Notes: generated by a model not told the origin, from the letters alone. A stretch of DNA of 64,000 nt from Microvirga pakistanensis (GCF_004458765.1 NZ_SPJX01000469.1:62001-126000), one strand, 5' to 3'. Shown: positions 9,348 through 18,317, counted from the stretch's first letter. A program made the numbers and translations.

Positions 9348-9394
9348 CGTGAGTGAAAACCGGGTCCACTTTTTCGCACGATGCGCTAGGGGAT
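9348..9394. repeat. dispersed palindromic intergenic repeat, copy 2
   Basis: The segment contains GAAAACCGGGTCCAC then TTTTTCGCACGATGCGCTAG. It aligns with the element upstream of frr over the pattern TCCxCTTTT, CGATxCxCTAGGG. Elements of this appearance are scattered between genes in Rhizobiales genomes (general knowledge). Together with copy 1 it may form one composite insertion of about 160 bp. Confidence 0.5.
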
Positions 9395-9716
9395 TTTCGG
9401 CCAAGGGAATCCGGTTCACGCTCGACAAGGGCGGCGTTCCCAGGACGAGATGCCGTCTCGCCTGTGGGCATGAATGCAGGGCCTGATCCTTTCTTTCCCA
9501 TGGCATTCCGACCCCGGGGCGGGCGTCCACGTCTTATCCACCGCTGTCCACAGGTCATCGAAGGGGTGCTCGAGCGCCAGCCGCGACGCGGAAGTCCTGA
9601 AGCCTTCAGGCTTCCTTAAGGCTCGATTCACCGTATCTCCACAGCCCGGCCTGCTGCGGCTTTACATGGAACATTCAACGAACATAAATGAACACATAGA
9701 GAACAGGAGATCAGAC
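9395..9716. other. intergenic, no supported gene
   Basis: About 320 bp before the small peptide gene. Short open frames exist on both strands, but none has a plausible start signal, conserved motif or coding-like composition. It holds several TCCACAG-type and TTATCCAC-like words near 9534-9552 and 9640, which resemble single DnaA-box-like sequences but are too few to call an origin. Confidence 0.4.
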
Positions 9717-9818
9717 ATGCTTCGCATTATCATCGAAACCGCCGCTGAAATCACCTCTCTCATCGTGTTCGGATCAGCCGTGGCAATCTGGGCTCTAGTC
9801 CTGGCGCCGGTGGCTTGA
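9717..9818 (+). CDS. small single-helix membrane peptide (33 aa)
   Basis: Too short for ordinary gene callers, but well formed: an AGGAGA ribosome-binding site six bases before the ATG, then 33 codons. The peptide has an amphipathic start (MLRIIIETAAEI) followed by one hydrophobic helix (LIVFGSAVAIWALVLAP), ending in VA. Third codon positions are mostly G/C, as in real genes here. No homolog is recognised, so no function is offered; a regulator or subunit of a membrane complex is one possibility. It stands alone between lolD and dnaE, 133 bp before dnaE. Confidence 0.5.
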   Translation: MLRIIIETAAEITSLIVFGSAVAIWALVLAPVA

Positions 9819-9951
9819 TAGCCCGGTCCACACTTGTTCACTTAATCCACAGACGGCGGGATTCACAGGAAGCTAGTCCTCACCTGGCCCGCTTAAGGGT
9901 TTCCTCCCGAGAATCGTGCCACTATGCGTGCCGTTCGTTGAGTAGAGTTTC

Positions 9952-12900
9952 ATGGCGCGCATTCTCCAAGACATCGGCTTCGTCCATCTGCACGTGCACT
10001 CCTCGTATTCACTTCTCGAGGGGGCCCTGAAGGTCGCCCAGCTGGCGAAGCTGGCCATCGCGGACAAGCAGCCTGCGCTGGCCCTCACGGACACCAACAA
10101 TCTCTTCGGCGCCCTCGAATTCTCCGAGAAGATGGTCGGGTCCGGTATCCAGCCGATTGCGGGCGTTCAGCTCTCCGTCTGCTTCGAGGAAGCGGATCCC
10201 GTCGCCCGTGTGGTGCCGCAGCCCGCCAATATCGTCCTGCTCGCACAGACGGAGGAGGGGTATCGCAACCTCATGCGGCTGGTGAGCCACGCCTATTTCG
10301 GCGTTCCGCTGGGGGAATCGCCGCGCGTGGCGGCGCCTGTTCTTGCGGCGCACGGCGAGGGGCTCATCGCTCTGACCGGCGGGTTCACCGGCCCGCTCGA
10401 CTCCGCGTTGCGCAATGGTGGGCGCCATGAGCTCGCTCAGGCGCGCCTCGACATTCTGAAAAACGCCTTCGGTCACCAGCTCTATGTGGAGATCCAGCGC
10501 CACGGCCTCGACGAGGAGCGGATGATCGAGGGAGAGCTGATCGCGCTCGCGGACCGCAACGGCCTGCCCATCGTGGCCGCCAACGAGCCGTTCTTCTCCT
10601 CGCCGAAGGATTACGAGGCGCACGACGCGCTGCTTGCCATTGCGGAAGGCCAGATCGTCTCCAACGACGATCGCCGCCGCCTGTCGCCCGAGCACTACTT
10701 CAAGACGCGCCGACAGATGATGGAGCTGTTTTCCGATCTGCCGGATGCGCTTAATGCCACGGTCGAAATCGCCATGCGCTGCTCGACGCGCGTGCGAACC
10801 CGCAAGCCCATCCTGCCGAACTTCGGCACGGGCGCCGATGCCGCAACACTCGATGAGGGCGAAGAGCTGCAGCGGCAGGCCGAGGAGGGACTTGCACAGC
10901 GTCTTGCGGCCCACGGTCCCGCACCCGGTCTGACGGAACAGGATTATCACGACCGTCTGGCGTTCGAGATCGGTATCATCCGTAAGATGAAGTTCCCGGG
11001 CTACTTCCTGATCGTGTCGGACTTCATCAAATGGGCGAAGCAGCACGACATTCCCGTCGGCCCCGGCCGCGGCTCCGGCGCGGGCTCGCTCGTCGCCTAC
11101 GCGCTCACGATCACCGACCTCGACCCGCTTCGCTTCAGCCTGCTCTTCGAGCGCTTCCTCAATCCGGAACGCGTGTCGATGCCCGACTTCGACATCGACT
11201 TCTGCGTGGAAGGGCGCGAGCGCGTGATCGAGTACGTGCAGAATCGCTACGGCGAGGAGCAGGTCGCGCAGATCATCACCTTCGGTACACTGCTCGCGCG
11301 CGGCGTGATGCGCGACGTGGGCCGTGTGCTCGAGATGCCTTATGGCCAAGTGGACAAGCTCACCAAGCTGGTGCCCCAGAACCCTGCCAATCCCGTGACC
11401 CTGGCGCAGGCCATCGAGGGCGAGCCGAAGCTGCAGGCCGCCATCGAGGAGGAGCCCGTCGTCAAGCGCATGCTCGACATCGCGCAGAAGCTCGAAGGCC
11501 TGCACCGGCATGCATCGACGCATGCCGCGGGCGTCGTGATTGGCGACCGTCCGCTGCAGGAACTGGTGCCGCTCTACCGAGACCCGAAGACCGGCATGCG
11601 CGTGACCCAGTTCAACATGAAATGGGTCGAGCAGGCGGGCCTTGTGAAGTTCGACTTCCTCGGCCTGAAGACGCTCACCGTCCTGCGCACGGCGGTCGAT
11701 CTCATCAAGCGGAAAGGCATCCACATCGATCTGTCGGCGCTGCCGCTGGACGACCGCAAGACCTACGAGATGCTCCGGCGCGGCGAGACGGTCGGCGTGT
11801 TCCAGGTGGAATCGGCCGGCATGCGCAAGGCGCTCGTCGAGATGGAGACCGACCGTTTCGAGGACATCATCGCGCTCGTGGCGCTCTATCGTCCGGGCCC
11901 GATGGCGAACATCCCGGTCTATTGCGCGCGCAAGCTCGGCAAGGACGAGCACAACAAGCGGGATTGGTATCCGCACGACAAGCTGGAGCCGATCCTGCGC
12001 GAGACCTTCGGCATTATCGTCTACCAGGAGCAGGTGATGGAGGTCGCGAAGGTTCTCGCCGGCTACTCGCTCGGCGACGCCGACCTCCTGCGCCGCGCCA
12101 TGGGCAAGAAGATCAAGGCCGAGATGGATGCGCAGCGCGAGCGCTTCGTGTCCGGCGCCGCCAAGGATGGGCTCGAGAAGGCCAAGGCCAACGAGATCTT
12201 CGACCTGCTCGCCAAGTTCGCGGATTACGGCTTCAACAAGAGCCACGCGGCCGCCTACGCGCTCGTCGCGTTCCAGACGGCTTATCTCAAGGCCAATTTC
12301 CCGGTCGAGTTCCTGGCCGCGTCCATGACGCTCGATCTCGACAACACGGACAAGCTCTCGGAATTCCGCCGCGAGGCCCAGCGCCTCGGCTTCAAGGTCA
12401 TTCCGCCTTCGATCAATCGCTCGGGCGTGGTGTTCGACGTGGTCTACGACGAGGAGGGCAAGGGCTCGATTCTCTATGCCCTCGCCGCCGTGAAGGGTGT
12501 GGGCCGCCAAGCCATCGAGGCTGTCGTGGAGGCGAGGGGCGCCGAGCCGTTCAAGGACCTTGCCGATTTCGCGCGCCGCATCAATCCGAGGGCAATCAAC
12601 AAGCGCACGCTCGAGAACCTCATTGCCGCCGGAGCCTTCGACGAATTGGAGTCAGATCGGGCAAAGGCCTGCGCTTCCATTGACGCCATGATGAGCCTCG
12701 CCCAGCAATCCTACGAGGCGGCCAACGGTGGCATGGTCGACATGTTCGGCGGCATGGCCTCGGCGGACGTGCAGCTTCGGATTCCACCCTACGAGCCCTG
12801 GCCCGCCGCGGAGCGGCTGCAGAGGGAGTACGACGCGGTCGGTTTCTTCCTCTCGGGCCACCCGCTCGACGAATATGGCGATCTCCTGCAGAAGCTCCGC

Positions 12901-13425
12901 GTGCAGACCTGGGTGGATTTCTGCCGCTCGGTGAAGGCGGGCAACTCGGTCGGCAAGGTGGCCGCCACCGTTCTCGACCGGCAGGAGCGCCGCACCAAGA
13001 CCGGCAACAAGATGGGCATCCTGACCCTCTCCGATCAGACCGGGCAGTTCGAGGCCATCATCTTTTCCGAAGGCCTCATGCGCCTGCGCGAAGTGCTGGA
13101 GCCCGGGACCGCCGTGGTCCTGATGCTCCAGGCGGGCGTCGAGGGCGAGGAGGTGAGAGCGCGCATCGGCATGGCCGAGCCCCTGGAGGAGGCGATCGCC
13201 AAGCACCAGAAGGGCATGCGGATTTTCCTGCGCGACGAGCGTCCCATCACCAGCGTTTATGAGCGCCTGAAGGCGAGAGGCGAGGGCGAGGTCTCTCTGG
13301 TTCTCATTCTCGACGACGGCGACCGGGAAGTCGAGGTGAAGCTCCCGGGCAAGTACATGGCAACCCCCCAGATCGCAGGCGCCCTCCGGGCCGTGCCTGG
13401 GGTGGTGGATGTGCATATGAACTAG
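9952..13425 (+). CDS. dnaE: DNA polymerase III subunit alpha
   Basis: Catalytic subunit of the replicative polymerase. At 1157 residues it is the usual DnaE1 length. The N-terminal PHP domain begins FVHLHVHSSYSLLEGA (residues about 8-23). The polymerase active site includes PDFDIDFC with acidic residues 412, 414 and 416. The GPGRGSGAGSLVAYAL block, the finger region, a helix-hairpin-helix, an OB-fold and a C-terminal tail follow. The size and complete PHP domain separate it from error-prone DnaE2 (ImuC), and no imuA/imuB genes are nearby. It follows lolCD, an order seen in other alphaproteobacteria. Confidence 0.96.
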   Translation: MARILQDIGFVHLHVHSSYSLLEGALKVAQLAKLAIADKQPALALTDTNNLFGALEFSEKMVGSGIQPIAGVQLSVCFEEADPVARVVPQPANIVLLAQTEEGYRNLMRLVSHAYFGVPLGESPRVAAPVLAAHGEGLIALTGGFTGPLDSALRNGGRHELAQARLDILKNAFGHQLYVEIQRHGLDEERMIEGELIALADRNGLPIVAANEPFFSSPKDYEAHDALLAIAEGQIVSNDDRRRLSPEHYFKTRRQMMELFSDLPDALNATVEIAMRCSTRVRTRKPILPNFGTGADAATLDEGEELQRQAEEGLAQRLAAHGPAPGLTEQDYHDRLAFEIGIIRKMKFPGYFLIVSDFIKWAKQHDIPVGPGRGSGAGSLVAYALTITDLDPLRFSLLFERFLNPERVSMPDFDIDFCVEGRERVIEYVQNRYGEEQVAQIITFGTLLARGVMRDVGRVLEMPYGQVDKLTKLVPQNPANPVTLAQAIEGEPKLQAAIEEEPVVKRMLDIAQKLEGLHRHASTHAAGVVIGDRPLQELVPLYRDPKTGMRVTQFNMKWVEQAGLVKFDFLGLKTLTVLRTAVDLIKRKGIHIDLSALPLDDRKTYEMLRRGETVGVFQVESAGMRKALVEMETDRFEDIIALVALYRPGPMANIPVYCARKLGKDEHNKRDWYPHDKLEPILRETFGIIVYQEQVMEVAKVLAGYSLGDADLLRRAMGKKIKAEMDAQRERFVSGAAKDGLEKAKANEIFDLLAKFADYGFNKSHAAAYALVAFQTAYLKANFPVEFLAASMTLDLDNTDKLSEFRREAQRLGFKVIPPSINRSGVVFDVVYDEEGKGSILYALAAVKGVGRQAIEAVVEARGAEPFKDLADFARRINPRAINKRTLENLIAAGAFDELESDRAKACASIDAMMSLAQQSYEAANGGMVDMFGGMASADVQLRIPPYEPWPAAERLQREYDAVGFFLSGHPLDEYGDLLQKLRVQTWVDFCRSVKAGNSVGKVAATVLDRQERRTKTGNKMGILTLSDQTGQFEAIIFSEGLMRLREVLEPGTAVVLMLQAGVEGEEVRARIGMAEPLEEAIAKHQKGMRIFLRDERPITSVYERLKARGEGEVSLVLILDDGDREVEVKLPGKYMATPQIAGALRAVPGVVDVHMN

Positions 13426-13659
13426 CGGCGGGCCAGATGCGTCGGAGGCCATCTGCGCGCGCCGCATGAGGGCCCACGCGTCAGCCCGGACGAAATTGCC
13501 GGTTGGGAGACGGTGGGGAGCAGCATCAAGTCTCCTCCCCTCATGCCAAGGTTTAGATCATCTCAGCTTCGCTTTGCTGCCATAGGAAGGCGCGACCGAT
13601 AAGCAACAAGCTGCACATTTTCCTGGGCTCGGAATTGATCGCGAGAGGTTCCTCGCTCG

Positions 13660-13677
13660 CCTGGAAAATTTTCCAGG
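13660..13677. promoter_or_regulatory. 18-bp perfect palindrome, candidate operator
   Basis: CCTGGAAAATTTTCCAGG is a perfect inverted repeat with no spacer. A related half site, TTTTCCTGGG, lies about 40 bp upstream (13618-13627). It ends eight bases before the EcfG-like -35 element and about 100 bp before the secreted-protein start, a position suited to an activator or repressor site. The cognate protein is unknown. Between 13426 and 13659 I see no gene. Confidence 0.45.
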
Positions 13678-13685
13678 AAAGTACC

Positions 13686-13710
13686 GGAACCTTGTTTCGT
13701 CCCTAGCGTA
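13686..13710 (+). promoter_or_regulatory. EcfG-like (general stress sigma) promoter
   Basis: GGAAC at 13686-13690 is followed after 16 bases by CGTA at 13707-13710, close to the alphaproteobacterial EcfG consensus GGAAC-N16/17-CGTT. It would give a leader of about 60 bases before the ATG at 13781. This suggests stress or stationary-phase induction of the downstream gene (inference from one mismatched consensus). Confidence 0.45.
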
Positions 13711-13780
13711 ATCCCATCACGCGAGCCCTCCCGGCCGGGAGCAGGCTCTCCACCAATCTTTAAGTCCATTGAGGTGAACC

Positions 13781-14407
13781 ATGAAGCGTTCATACGCTCT
13801 CGCTTTGTCTGCAGCGACCCTGTTCTTGGCCATGTCGGCCGTGTCCCATGCCCAGGTGCTGCGGTCAGGCCAGCAATGCCAGCCTGCGGTTGCGAACCCC
13901 TCGATGTACGGCAACTGCCATCTGCGCATCGTCAGAGACAAGGAGGTCTGCCGTTGCGCCATTCTTCCGCAGGCCCTGCGCCGCTCGGGCCCCGGGGATC
14001 GGCTTGATCTGACGACGGGATCGATCAGCTCGCCGCGTGCCTCTGATGTGCCGGCCTCCGGTGTCGGCGGCTTTTTCGAAAGCGGTCCCCGCGCGGCCGG
14101 CAGTGTCGGGATATCTGCTCCCAGTACAGGCTCGTCTCCCACTGCCGGATCACCATCGGCGGGATCCCGTTCGGCTGGCGATGTCGCGTCCAATGTCTCC
14201 GGCGGCAAGAACGGAAATGGCCAGGGGCCTGGCAACAACAACGGCTTGGGTAACGGATCGGAGCCCGCCGACAACACGAGTTCGGATGTGAAAGGCTCCG
14301 ATCCGTCGAATCCGGGCGGTGGCAATGGCCGGGGCGGTGGCAAGGGTGGCCGAGGCGGCAACGGTAACGGCAACGGCAACGGTGGCGGACGCGGCGGCAG
14401 GTCCTAA
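13781..14407 (+). CDS. secreted Cys-containing, Gly/Asn-rich protein of unknown function
   Basis: A 208-residue protein that I do not recognise. Residues 1-25 are a good Sec signal peptide (MKRSYALALSAATLFLAMSA, cleavage after SHA). The mature part opens with a small domain holding four cysteines (SGQQC, YGNCHL, EVCRC) within about 35 residues, probably two disulfides. From about residue 70 it is low-complexity, rich in Ser/Ala, and from about 145 it is Gly/Asn repeats with GNGNGNGGG and a final GRGGRS. It should be periplasmic or surface exposed. It stands alone behind a palindrome and EcfG-like promoter and is closed by a strong hairpin. Confidence 0.75.
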   Translation: MKRSYALALSAATLFLAMSAVSHAQVLRSGQQCQPAVANPSMYGNCHLRIVRDKEVCRCAILPQALRRSGPGDRLDLTTGSISSPRASDVPASGVGGFFESGPRAAGSVGISAPSTGSSPTAGSPSAGSRSAGDVASNVSGGKNGNGQGPGNNNGLGNGSEPADNTSSDVKGSDPSNPGGGNGRGGGKGGRGGNGNGNGNGGGRGGRS

Positions 14408-14475
14408 GTCTCGCGAGTCGCCGGCATGCGGGCCTGAGCGGTTCTCCGGTCGCTCGCCCCAGAAACCAGTGACAC

Positions 14476-14514
14476 CGGAAAGCCCCTGCCTAGCAGAAGG
14501 GCAGGGGCTTTCCG
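14476..14514 (+). terminator. intrinsic terminator of the secreted-protein gene
   Basis: Perfect 15-bp stem CGGAAAGCCCCTGCC (14476-14490) with its complement at 14500-14514 and a nine-base loop. There is no long T tail, only CTTTCC inside the 3' arm, as is common in high-GC alphaproteobacteria. Confidence 0.7.
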
Positions 14515-14564
14515 CATGGGGACGGCAGGGCTTCGCGAAGATGGCCCAGCCTGCTCGTCCCAAC

Positions 14565-14593
14565 TTGCATTCTGTTCGATTTACCCCTATATG
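14565..14593 (+). promoter_or_regulatory. sigma-70-type promoter of rpsB-tsf
   Basis: TTGCAT (14565-14570), a 17-base spacer, then TATATG (14588-14593). This is the best match to a housekeeping promoter in the gap and lies about 105 bases before the rpsB start, downstream of the previous terminator. Confidence 0.5.
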
Positions 14594-14697
14594 CGCCCGC
14601 ATTCCACACGCGGAAACCGCCTCGTGAGCCCATGAGGTATCCCGGTGGCCGGAAGGTCCGGCCCACTGTTCCGCGGAGGCTTAACCGGAGAAAAACT

Positions 14698-15714
14698 ATG
14701 GCGCTTCCTGATTTCTCGATGCGTCAGCTGCTGGAAGCTGGCGCTCACTTTGGCCACCAGGCCCACCGCTGGAACCCGAAGATGGGTCAATACATCTTCG
14801 GAACCCGCAACAACATCCACATCATCGACCTCGCTCAGTCGGTCCCGATGATGCATCGCGCCCTGCAGGCCGTGAGCGACACGGTCGCCAAGGGCGGCCG
14901 CGTGCTCTTCGTCGGCACGAAGCGTCAGGCTGCCGACGCCGTGGCCGATGCCGCCAGGCGTTCGGCCCAGTACTACGTGAACTCCCGCTGGCTCGGCGGC
15001 ATGCTCACCAACTGGAAGACGATCTCCGGCTCGATCCAGCGCCTGCGCAAGGTCGACGAGATCCTCGCCGGCGGCGGCCAGGGTCTCACGAAGAAAGAGC
15101 GCCTCATGCTCGCTCGCGAGAAGGAGAAGCTCGAACGCGCTCTCGGCGGCATCAAGGACATGGGCGGCACGCCCGACCTGATCTTCGTCATCGACACCAA
15201 CAAGGAGCAGCTGGCGATCAAGGAGGCGAACCGCCTCGGTATCCCGGTGGCCGCCATCGTCGATACGAACTGCGATCCGGACGGCATCGCCTTCCCGGTT
15301 CCGGCTAACGACGACGCCGGCCGCGCGATTTCGCTCTATTGCGACCTCGTCGCCCGCGCCGCTCTCGACGGCATCTCCCGTGGCGCTGGCGCCATGGGCA
15401 TCGACATCGGCGAGTCCGAGAACCCGATGGCTGAGGAGCTTCCGGCGAACGACACCGCCGCCTACGAGGGCGAGCAGTTCGAGCGCCTGGCCGCTCCCCG
15501 CGGCGCTCCGGACGACCTGACCAAGCTGAACGGCGTTGGCCCGCAGCTCGAGAAGAAGCTGAACGAAGCCGGCATCTTCCACTACTGGCAGCTGGCTGCC
15601 ATGCAGGCCGGCGACATCGCTCAGCTCGACAAGGACCTGAAGCTGAACGGCCGCCTCGAGCGTGACGGCTGGATCGATCAGGCCCGCTCGATGATCGAAG
15701 CCGCTGCGGCGTAA
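14698..15714 (+). CDS. rpsB: 30S ribosomal protein S2 with C-terminal helix-hairpin-helix extension
   Basis: Binds the 30S subunit and is needed for S1 recruitment. The 338 residues exceed the 241 of E. coli S2. The S2 core runs to about 235 ([40 protein letters not shown]). After an acidic linker the C-terminal 60 residues form a helix-hairpin-helix-like domain ([19 protein letters not shown]), a known alphaproteobacterial extension. The start is ATG 14698 (MALPDFSM) with GGAG nine bases upstream; an upstream in-frame ATG at 14632 would add an unlikely Arg-rich leader. A 104-bp gap with a hairpin precedes tsf. Confidence 0.96.
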   Translation: MALPDFSMRQLLEAGAHFGHQAHRWNPKMGQYIFGTRNNIHIIDLAQSVPMMHRALQAVSDTVAKGGRVLFVGTKRQAADAVADAARRSAQYYVNSRWLGGMLTNWKTISGSIQRLRKVDEILAGGGQGLTKKERLMLAREKEKLERALGGIKDMGGTPDLIFVIDTNKEQLAIKEANRLGIPVAAIVDTNCDPDGIAFPVPANDDAGRAISLYCDLVARAALDGISRGAGAMGIDIGESENPMAEELPANDTAAYEGEQFERLAAPRGAPDDLTKLNGVGPQLEKKLNEAGIFHYWQLAAMQAGDIAQLDKDLKLNGRLERDGWIDQARSMIEAAAA

Positions 15715-15757
15715 GTGTCCCGGCGCTGCATTCAAGGCGGCGCTTGAACGAATGATT

Positions 15758-15786
15758 GAGCCCGGCGTTCCATGAGCGCCGGGCTC
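15758..15786 (+). terminator. hairpin between rpsB and tsf (partial terminator or processing site)
   Basis: Perfect 10-bp stem GAGCCCGGCG (15758-15767) and CGCCGGGCTC (15777-15786) with a nine-base loop and a weak pyrimidine tail (CCTC). It may lower tsf expression relative to rpsB rather than end transcription fully. Confidence 0.5.
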
Positions 15787-15818
15787 CCTCTATGCAAGAA
15801 CCCGTGAAAGGATAAGCC

Positions 15819-16748
15819 ATGGCGAATATCACCGCTGCGATGGTGAAGGAGCTGCGCGAGACGACCAGCGCCGGCATGATGGATTGCAAGGCCGCTCTCG
15901 CCGAGACCAACGGCGACATGGAAGCCGCCATCGACTGGCTCCGCAAGAAGGGCCTCTCCAAGGCTGCCAAGAAGGCCGGCCGCGTCGCTGCCGAGGGCCT
16001 CGTCGCCGTCGAGTCTTCCGGTCACACCGCCACCATCCTTGAGGTCAACTCGGAGACGGACTTCGTTGCCCGTAACGACCAGTTCCAGGCCTTCGTCCGC
16101 GAAGCGGCCAAGATCGGCCTGAACGGCAACGGCACCATCGAGTCGCTCGAAGCCGCCACGTTCCCCGGCTCGCCCACGACCGTGAAGGATCGCCTGCAGG
16201 AGCTCATCGCCACGATCGGCGAGAACATGACCCTGCGCCGCATCGCGAAGCTCGAAGTCTCGAAGGGCGTGATCGCGTCCTACGTGCACAACGCCGTTTC
16301 CGAGGGTCTCGGCAAGATCGGCGTGCTGGTTGCGCTCGAGTCCGAAGGCGACGTCGAGGCTCTGAGCACGCTCGGCCGCCAGATCGCCATGCACGTGGCG
16401 GCGACCAACCCGGTCGCCCTGGACGCTTCGGGCGTCGACCCGGCGACCATCGAACGTGAGAGCGCGATCCTGCGCGACAAGAACGCCGGCAAGCCGGATC
16501 ACGTCATGCAGAAGATCATCGAGAGCGGCCTGAAGAGCTACTTCAAGGAAGTCACGCTCCTTGAGCAGCCCTTCGTGCACGACCCCTCCAAGACGGTCAC
16601 CCAGGTGCTCAAGGAAGCCGAATCCAAGGCCGGCAAGCCCGTCGTCCTGAAGGCCTTCGTCCGCTATGCTCTCGGCGAGGGCATCGAGAAGGAAGAGGCA
16701 CCGGACTTCGCGGCGGAAGTCGCCGCCCAGGCCGGACTCAAGGCCTAA
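15819..16748 (+). CDS. tsf: elongation factor Ts
   Basis: Guanine-nucleotide exchange factor for EF-Tu. The 309 residues match the family. The N-terminal UBA-like domain and signature [18 protein letters not shown] are at about residues 8-25. The first signature of the core domain, [13 protein letters not shown], is at about 73-85, followed by paired core subdomains ending at residue 309. The AAAGGA ribosome-binding site lies just before ATG 15819. It is co-oriented with rpsB and separated by a hairpin, and a strong terminator follows. Confidence 0.96.
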   Translation: MANITAAMVKELRETTSAGMMDCKAALAETNGDMEAAIDWLRKKGLSKAAKKAGRVAAEGLVAVESSGHTATILEVNSETDFVARNDQFQAFVREAAKIGLNGNGTIESLEAATFPGSPTTVKDRLQELIATIGENMTLRRIAKLEVSKGVIASYVHNAVSEGLGKIGVLVALESEGDVEALSTLGRQIAMHVAATNPVALDASGVDPATIERESAILRDKNAGKPDHVMQKIIESGLKSYFKEVTLLEQPFVHDPSKTVTQVLKEAESKAGKPVVLKAFVRYALGEGIEKEEAPDFAAEVAAQAGLKA

Positions 16749-16763
16749 AGAACTCCGAAAGGC

Positions 16764-16791
16764 AAAACGGCGGCTTCTCAGCCGCCGTTTT
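16764..16791 (+). terminator. intrinsic terminator after tsf
   Basis: Eleven-base-pair stem AAAACGGCGGC (16764-16774) and GCCGCCGTTTT (16781-16791) with loop TTCTCA. T residues form the end of the 3' arm. The A/T symmetry would also allow function on the other strand. Confidence 0.75.
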
Positions 16792-16829
16792 CATGAGAGG
16801 ATCAATCTGGCCAAGAAGGGAGTCCGACA

Positions 16830-17543
16830 GTGGCACAATTCCGGCGCATTCTGGTGAAGCTTTCCGGAGAAGCCTTGATGGCTCCAGACGGATATTGGCT
16901 CGACACCCAGGTTCTTTCGAGCCTCGCTCAGGATCTCGCCAACGCCACCAAGGCCGGCTTCGAGATCGCTGTCGTGATCGGCGGCGGCAACATCATCCGC
17001 GGCGCGCGCATGAGCGCCGCCGGCTGGATCGACCGCCCCACCGCCGATTCCATGGGCATGCTGGGCACGGTCATGAACTCGCTCGCCATCGAGACGGCGC
17101 TGAACGCCGCGGGCGTGCCCGCCCGCACCATGTCGGCGGTGTCCATGCCGACGATCTGCGAGACCTATGCCCGCCAGCCCGCCCTGCATCACCTGGACAA
17201 GGGGCAGGTGGTGGTTCTGGCCGGCGGCACGGGCAATCCGTTCTTCACCACCGACACGGCGGCCGTGCTGCGCGCGGCCGAGCTGAAATGCGATGCGGTG
17301 CTCAAGGCCACCCAGGTCGACGGGGTCTATTCCGCCGATCCCAAGAAGGACCCGGGCGCGATGCGCTTCGACCGTCTCACGCACGATGAGGCGATTGCCA
17401 AGGACCTGAAGGTGATGGACACCGCCGCTTTCGCGCTCGCGCGGGAAAGCAGGCTCTCGATCATCGTCGGCTCCGTACACGCGCCGAGCTCCGTAACCGA
17501 TCTTCTCCTTGGAAACGTTCCATCAACGACGGTGGCGCCCTAA
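16830..17543 (+). CDS. pyrH: UMP kinase
   Basis: Phosphorylates UMP to UDP with ATP, an essential step of pyrimidine nucleotide synthesis, as a hexamer. The 237-residue protein has the amino-acid-kinase fold: VKLSGEAL near the start, IGGGNIIRG at about 51-59, a GTGNPFFTTDTAA block and DGVYSADPKKDP. The start is GTG at 16830, supported by the match to the usual PyrH N-terminus and an AAGGGAG site upstream. It lies between terminator-bounded tsf and frr, in the standard tsf-pyrH-frr order. Confidence 0.95.
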   Translation: MAQFRRILVKLSGEALMAPDGYWLDTQVLSSLAQDLANATKAGFEIAVVIGGGNIIRGARMSAAGWIDRPTADSMGMLGTVMNSLAIETALNAAGVPARTMSAVSMPTICETYARQPALHHLDKGQVVVLAGGTGNPFFTTDTAAVLRAAELKCDAVLKATQVDGVYSADPKKDPGAMRFDRLTHDEAIAKDLKVMDTAAFALARESRLSIIVGSVHAPSSVTDLLLGNVPSTTVAP

Positions 17544-17604
17544 GTCCCGCTCACTGGGGATGAGCGGGCGCGGTTCTCCGCATTCATGCCCACGGGCACG
17601 GGAC

Positions 17605-17648
17605 GAGATCCGAAAGTGCATTCCCCTTTTGGGTTCGATACTCTAGGG
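17605..17648. repeat. dispersed palindromic intergenic repeat, copy 3
   Basis: The segment begins GAGATCCGAAAGTGCATTCC and continues through CTTTTGGGTTCGATACTCTA. The inner parts CCGAAAGTG and CCTTTTGGG are imperfectly inverted. It shares the TCCxCTTTT then CGATxCxCTAGGG pattern with the element at 9348-9394. It lies in the 170-bp gap between pyrH and frr. Confidence 0.5.
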
Positions 17649-17713
17649 CCTTGATGCGGGACCCCGGGCAGCGTAAGCCCGTTTCTAGAGAGTTCGCGTA
17701 AGGAAAAGATCTC

Positions 17714-18274
17714 ATGGCTACGACCTTTGACCTCGCCGATGTAAAGCGCCGCATGCAGGGCGCCATCAACGCTTTCAAGAACGACCTCGCCAGCCTGCGC
17801 ACGGGACGTGCCTCGCCGAACCTTCTCGATCCGATTCAGGTCGATGCCTACGGCGCCCTGATGCCGATCGCGCAGGTCGCCACCATCAACGTGCCGGAGC
17901 CCCGCCTGCTGAGCGTGCAGGTCTGGGACCGCGGCATGGTTGCCGCCGTGGAGAAGGCCATCCGCGAGTCGGATCTCGGCCTCAATCCCCAGACCGAGGG
18001 CCAGGTGATCCGCCTGCGCATTCCGGAGATGAACGAGCAGCGCCGCAAGGAGATGGTGAAGGTCGCGCACAAGTACGCGGAAGAGGCGCGCATCGCCGTC
18101 CGTCACGTGCGCCGCGACGGCCTCGACCTTCTCAAGAAGCTCGAAAAGGACTCGGCCATCAGCGAGGACGACGCCAAGCGCGACGGCGACCAGGTTCAGA
18201 AGGCTACGGATCAGTTCGTGGCGGAAATCGATCAGCTCCTGGTGGCCAAGGAAAAGGAAATCATGCAAGTCTAA
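17714..18274 (+). CDS. frr: ribosome recycling factor
   Basis: Splits post-termination ribosomes together with EF-G. The 186 residues match the family exactly. The N-terminal helix carries [20 protein letters not shown] (about residues 32-51). The central beta domain has the [14 protein letters not shown] region, followed by a long helical return with [20 protein letters not shown] and a lysine-rich C-terminus. AAGGAAAAG precedes the ATG. It is followed after 43 bp by uppS, opening the isoprenoid and envelope part of the cluster. Confidence 0.96.
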   Translation: MATTFDLADVKRRMQGAINAFKNDLASLRTGRASPNLLDPIQVDAYGALMPIAQVATINVPEPRLLSVQVWDRGMVAAVEKAIRESDLGLNPQTEGQVIRLRIPEMNEQRRKEMVKVAHKYAEEARIAVRHVRRDGLDLLKKLEKDSAISEDDAKRDGDQVQKATDQFVAEIDQLLVAKEKEIMQV

Positions 18275-18317
18275 GCTTTAGACTTTCTAAGCTGTAGACC
18301 TGCATCGGAACCTTGTC

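Noticed and set aside
9534-9660. TTATCCAC-like and TCCACAG words suggesting a replication origin
   Set aside because: Only a few scattered DnaA-box-like words, with no AT-rich unwinding element and no dnaA, parAB or hemE neighbours.
10009-12510. An 833-codon minus-strand open frame opposite dnaE
   Set aside because: Its composition is that of a shadow frame, and it lies wholly within the convincing dnaE gene.
13563-13793. 76-codon minus-strand open frame upstream of the secreted protein
   Set aside because: It covers the palindrome and EcfG-like promoter, has no ribosome-binding site and no motif.
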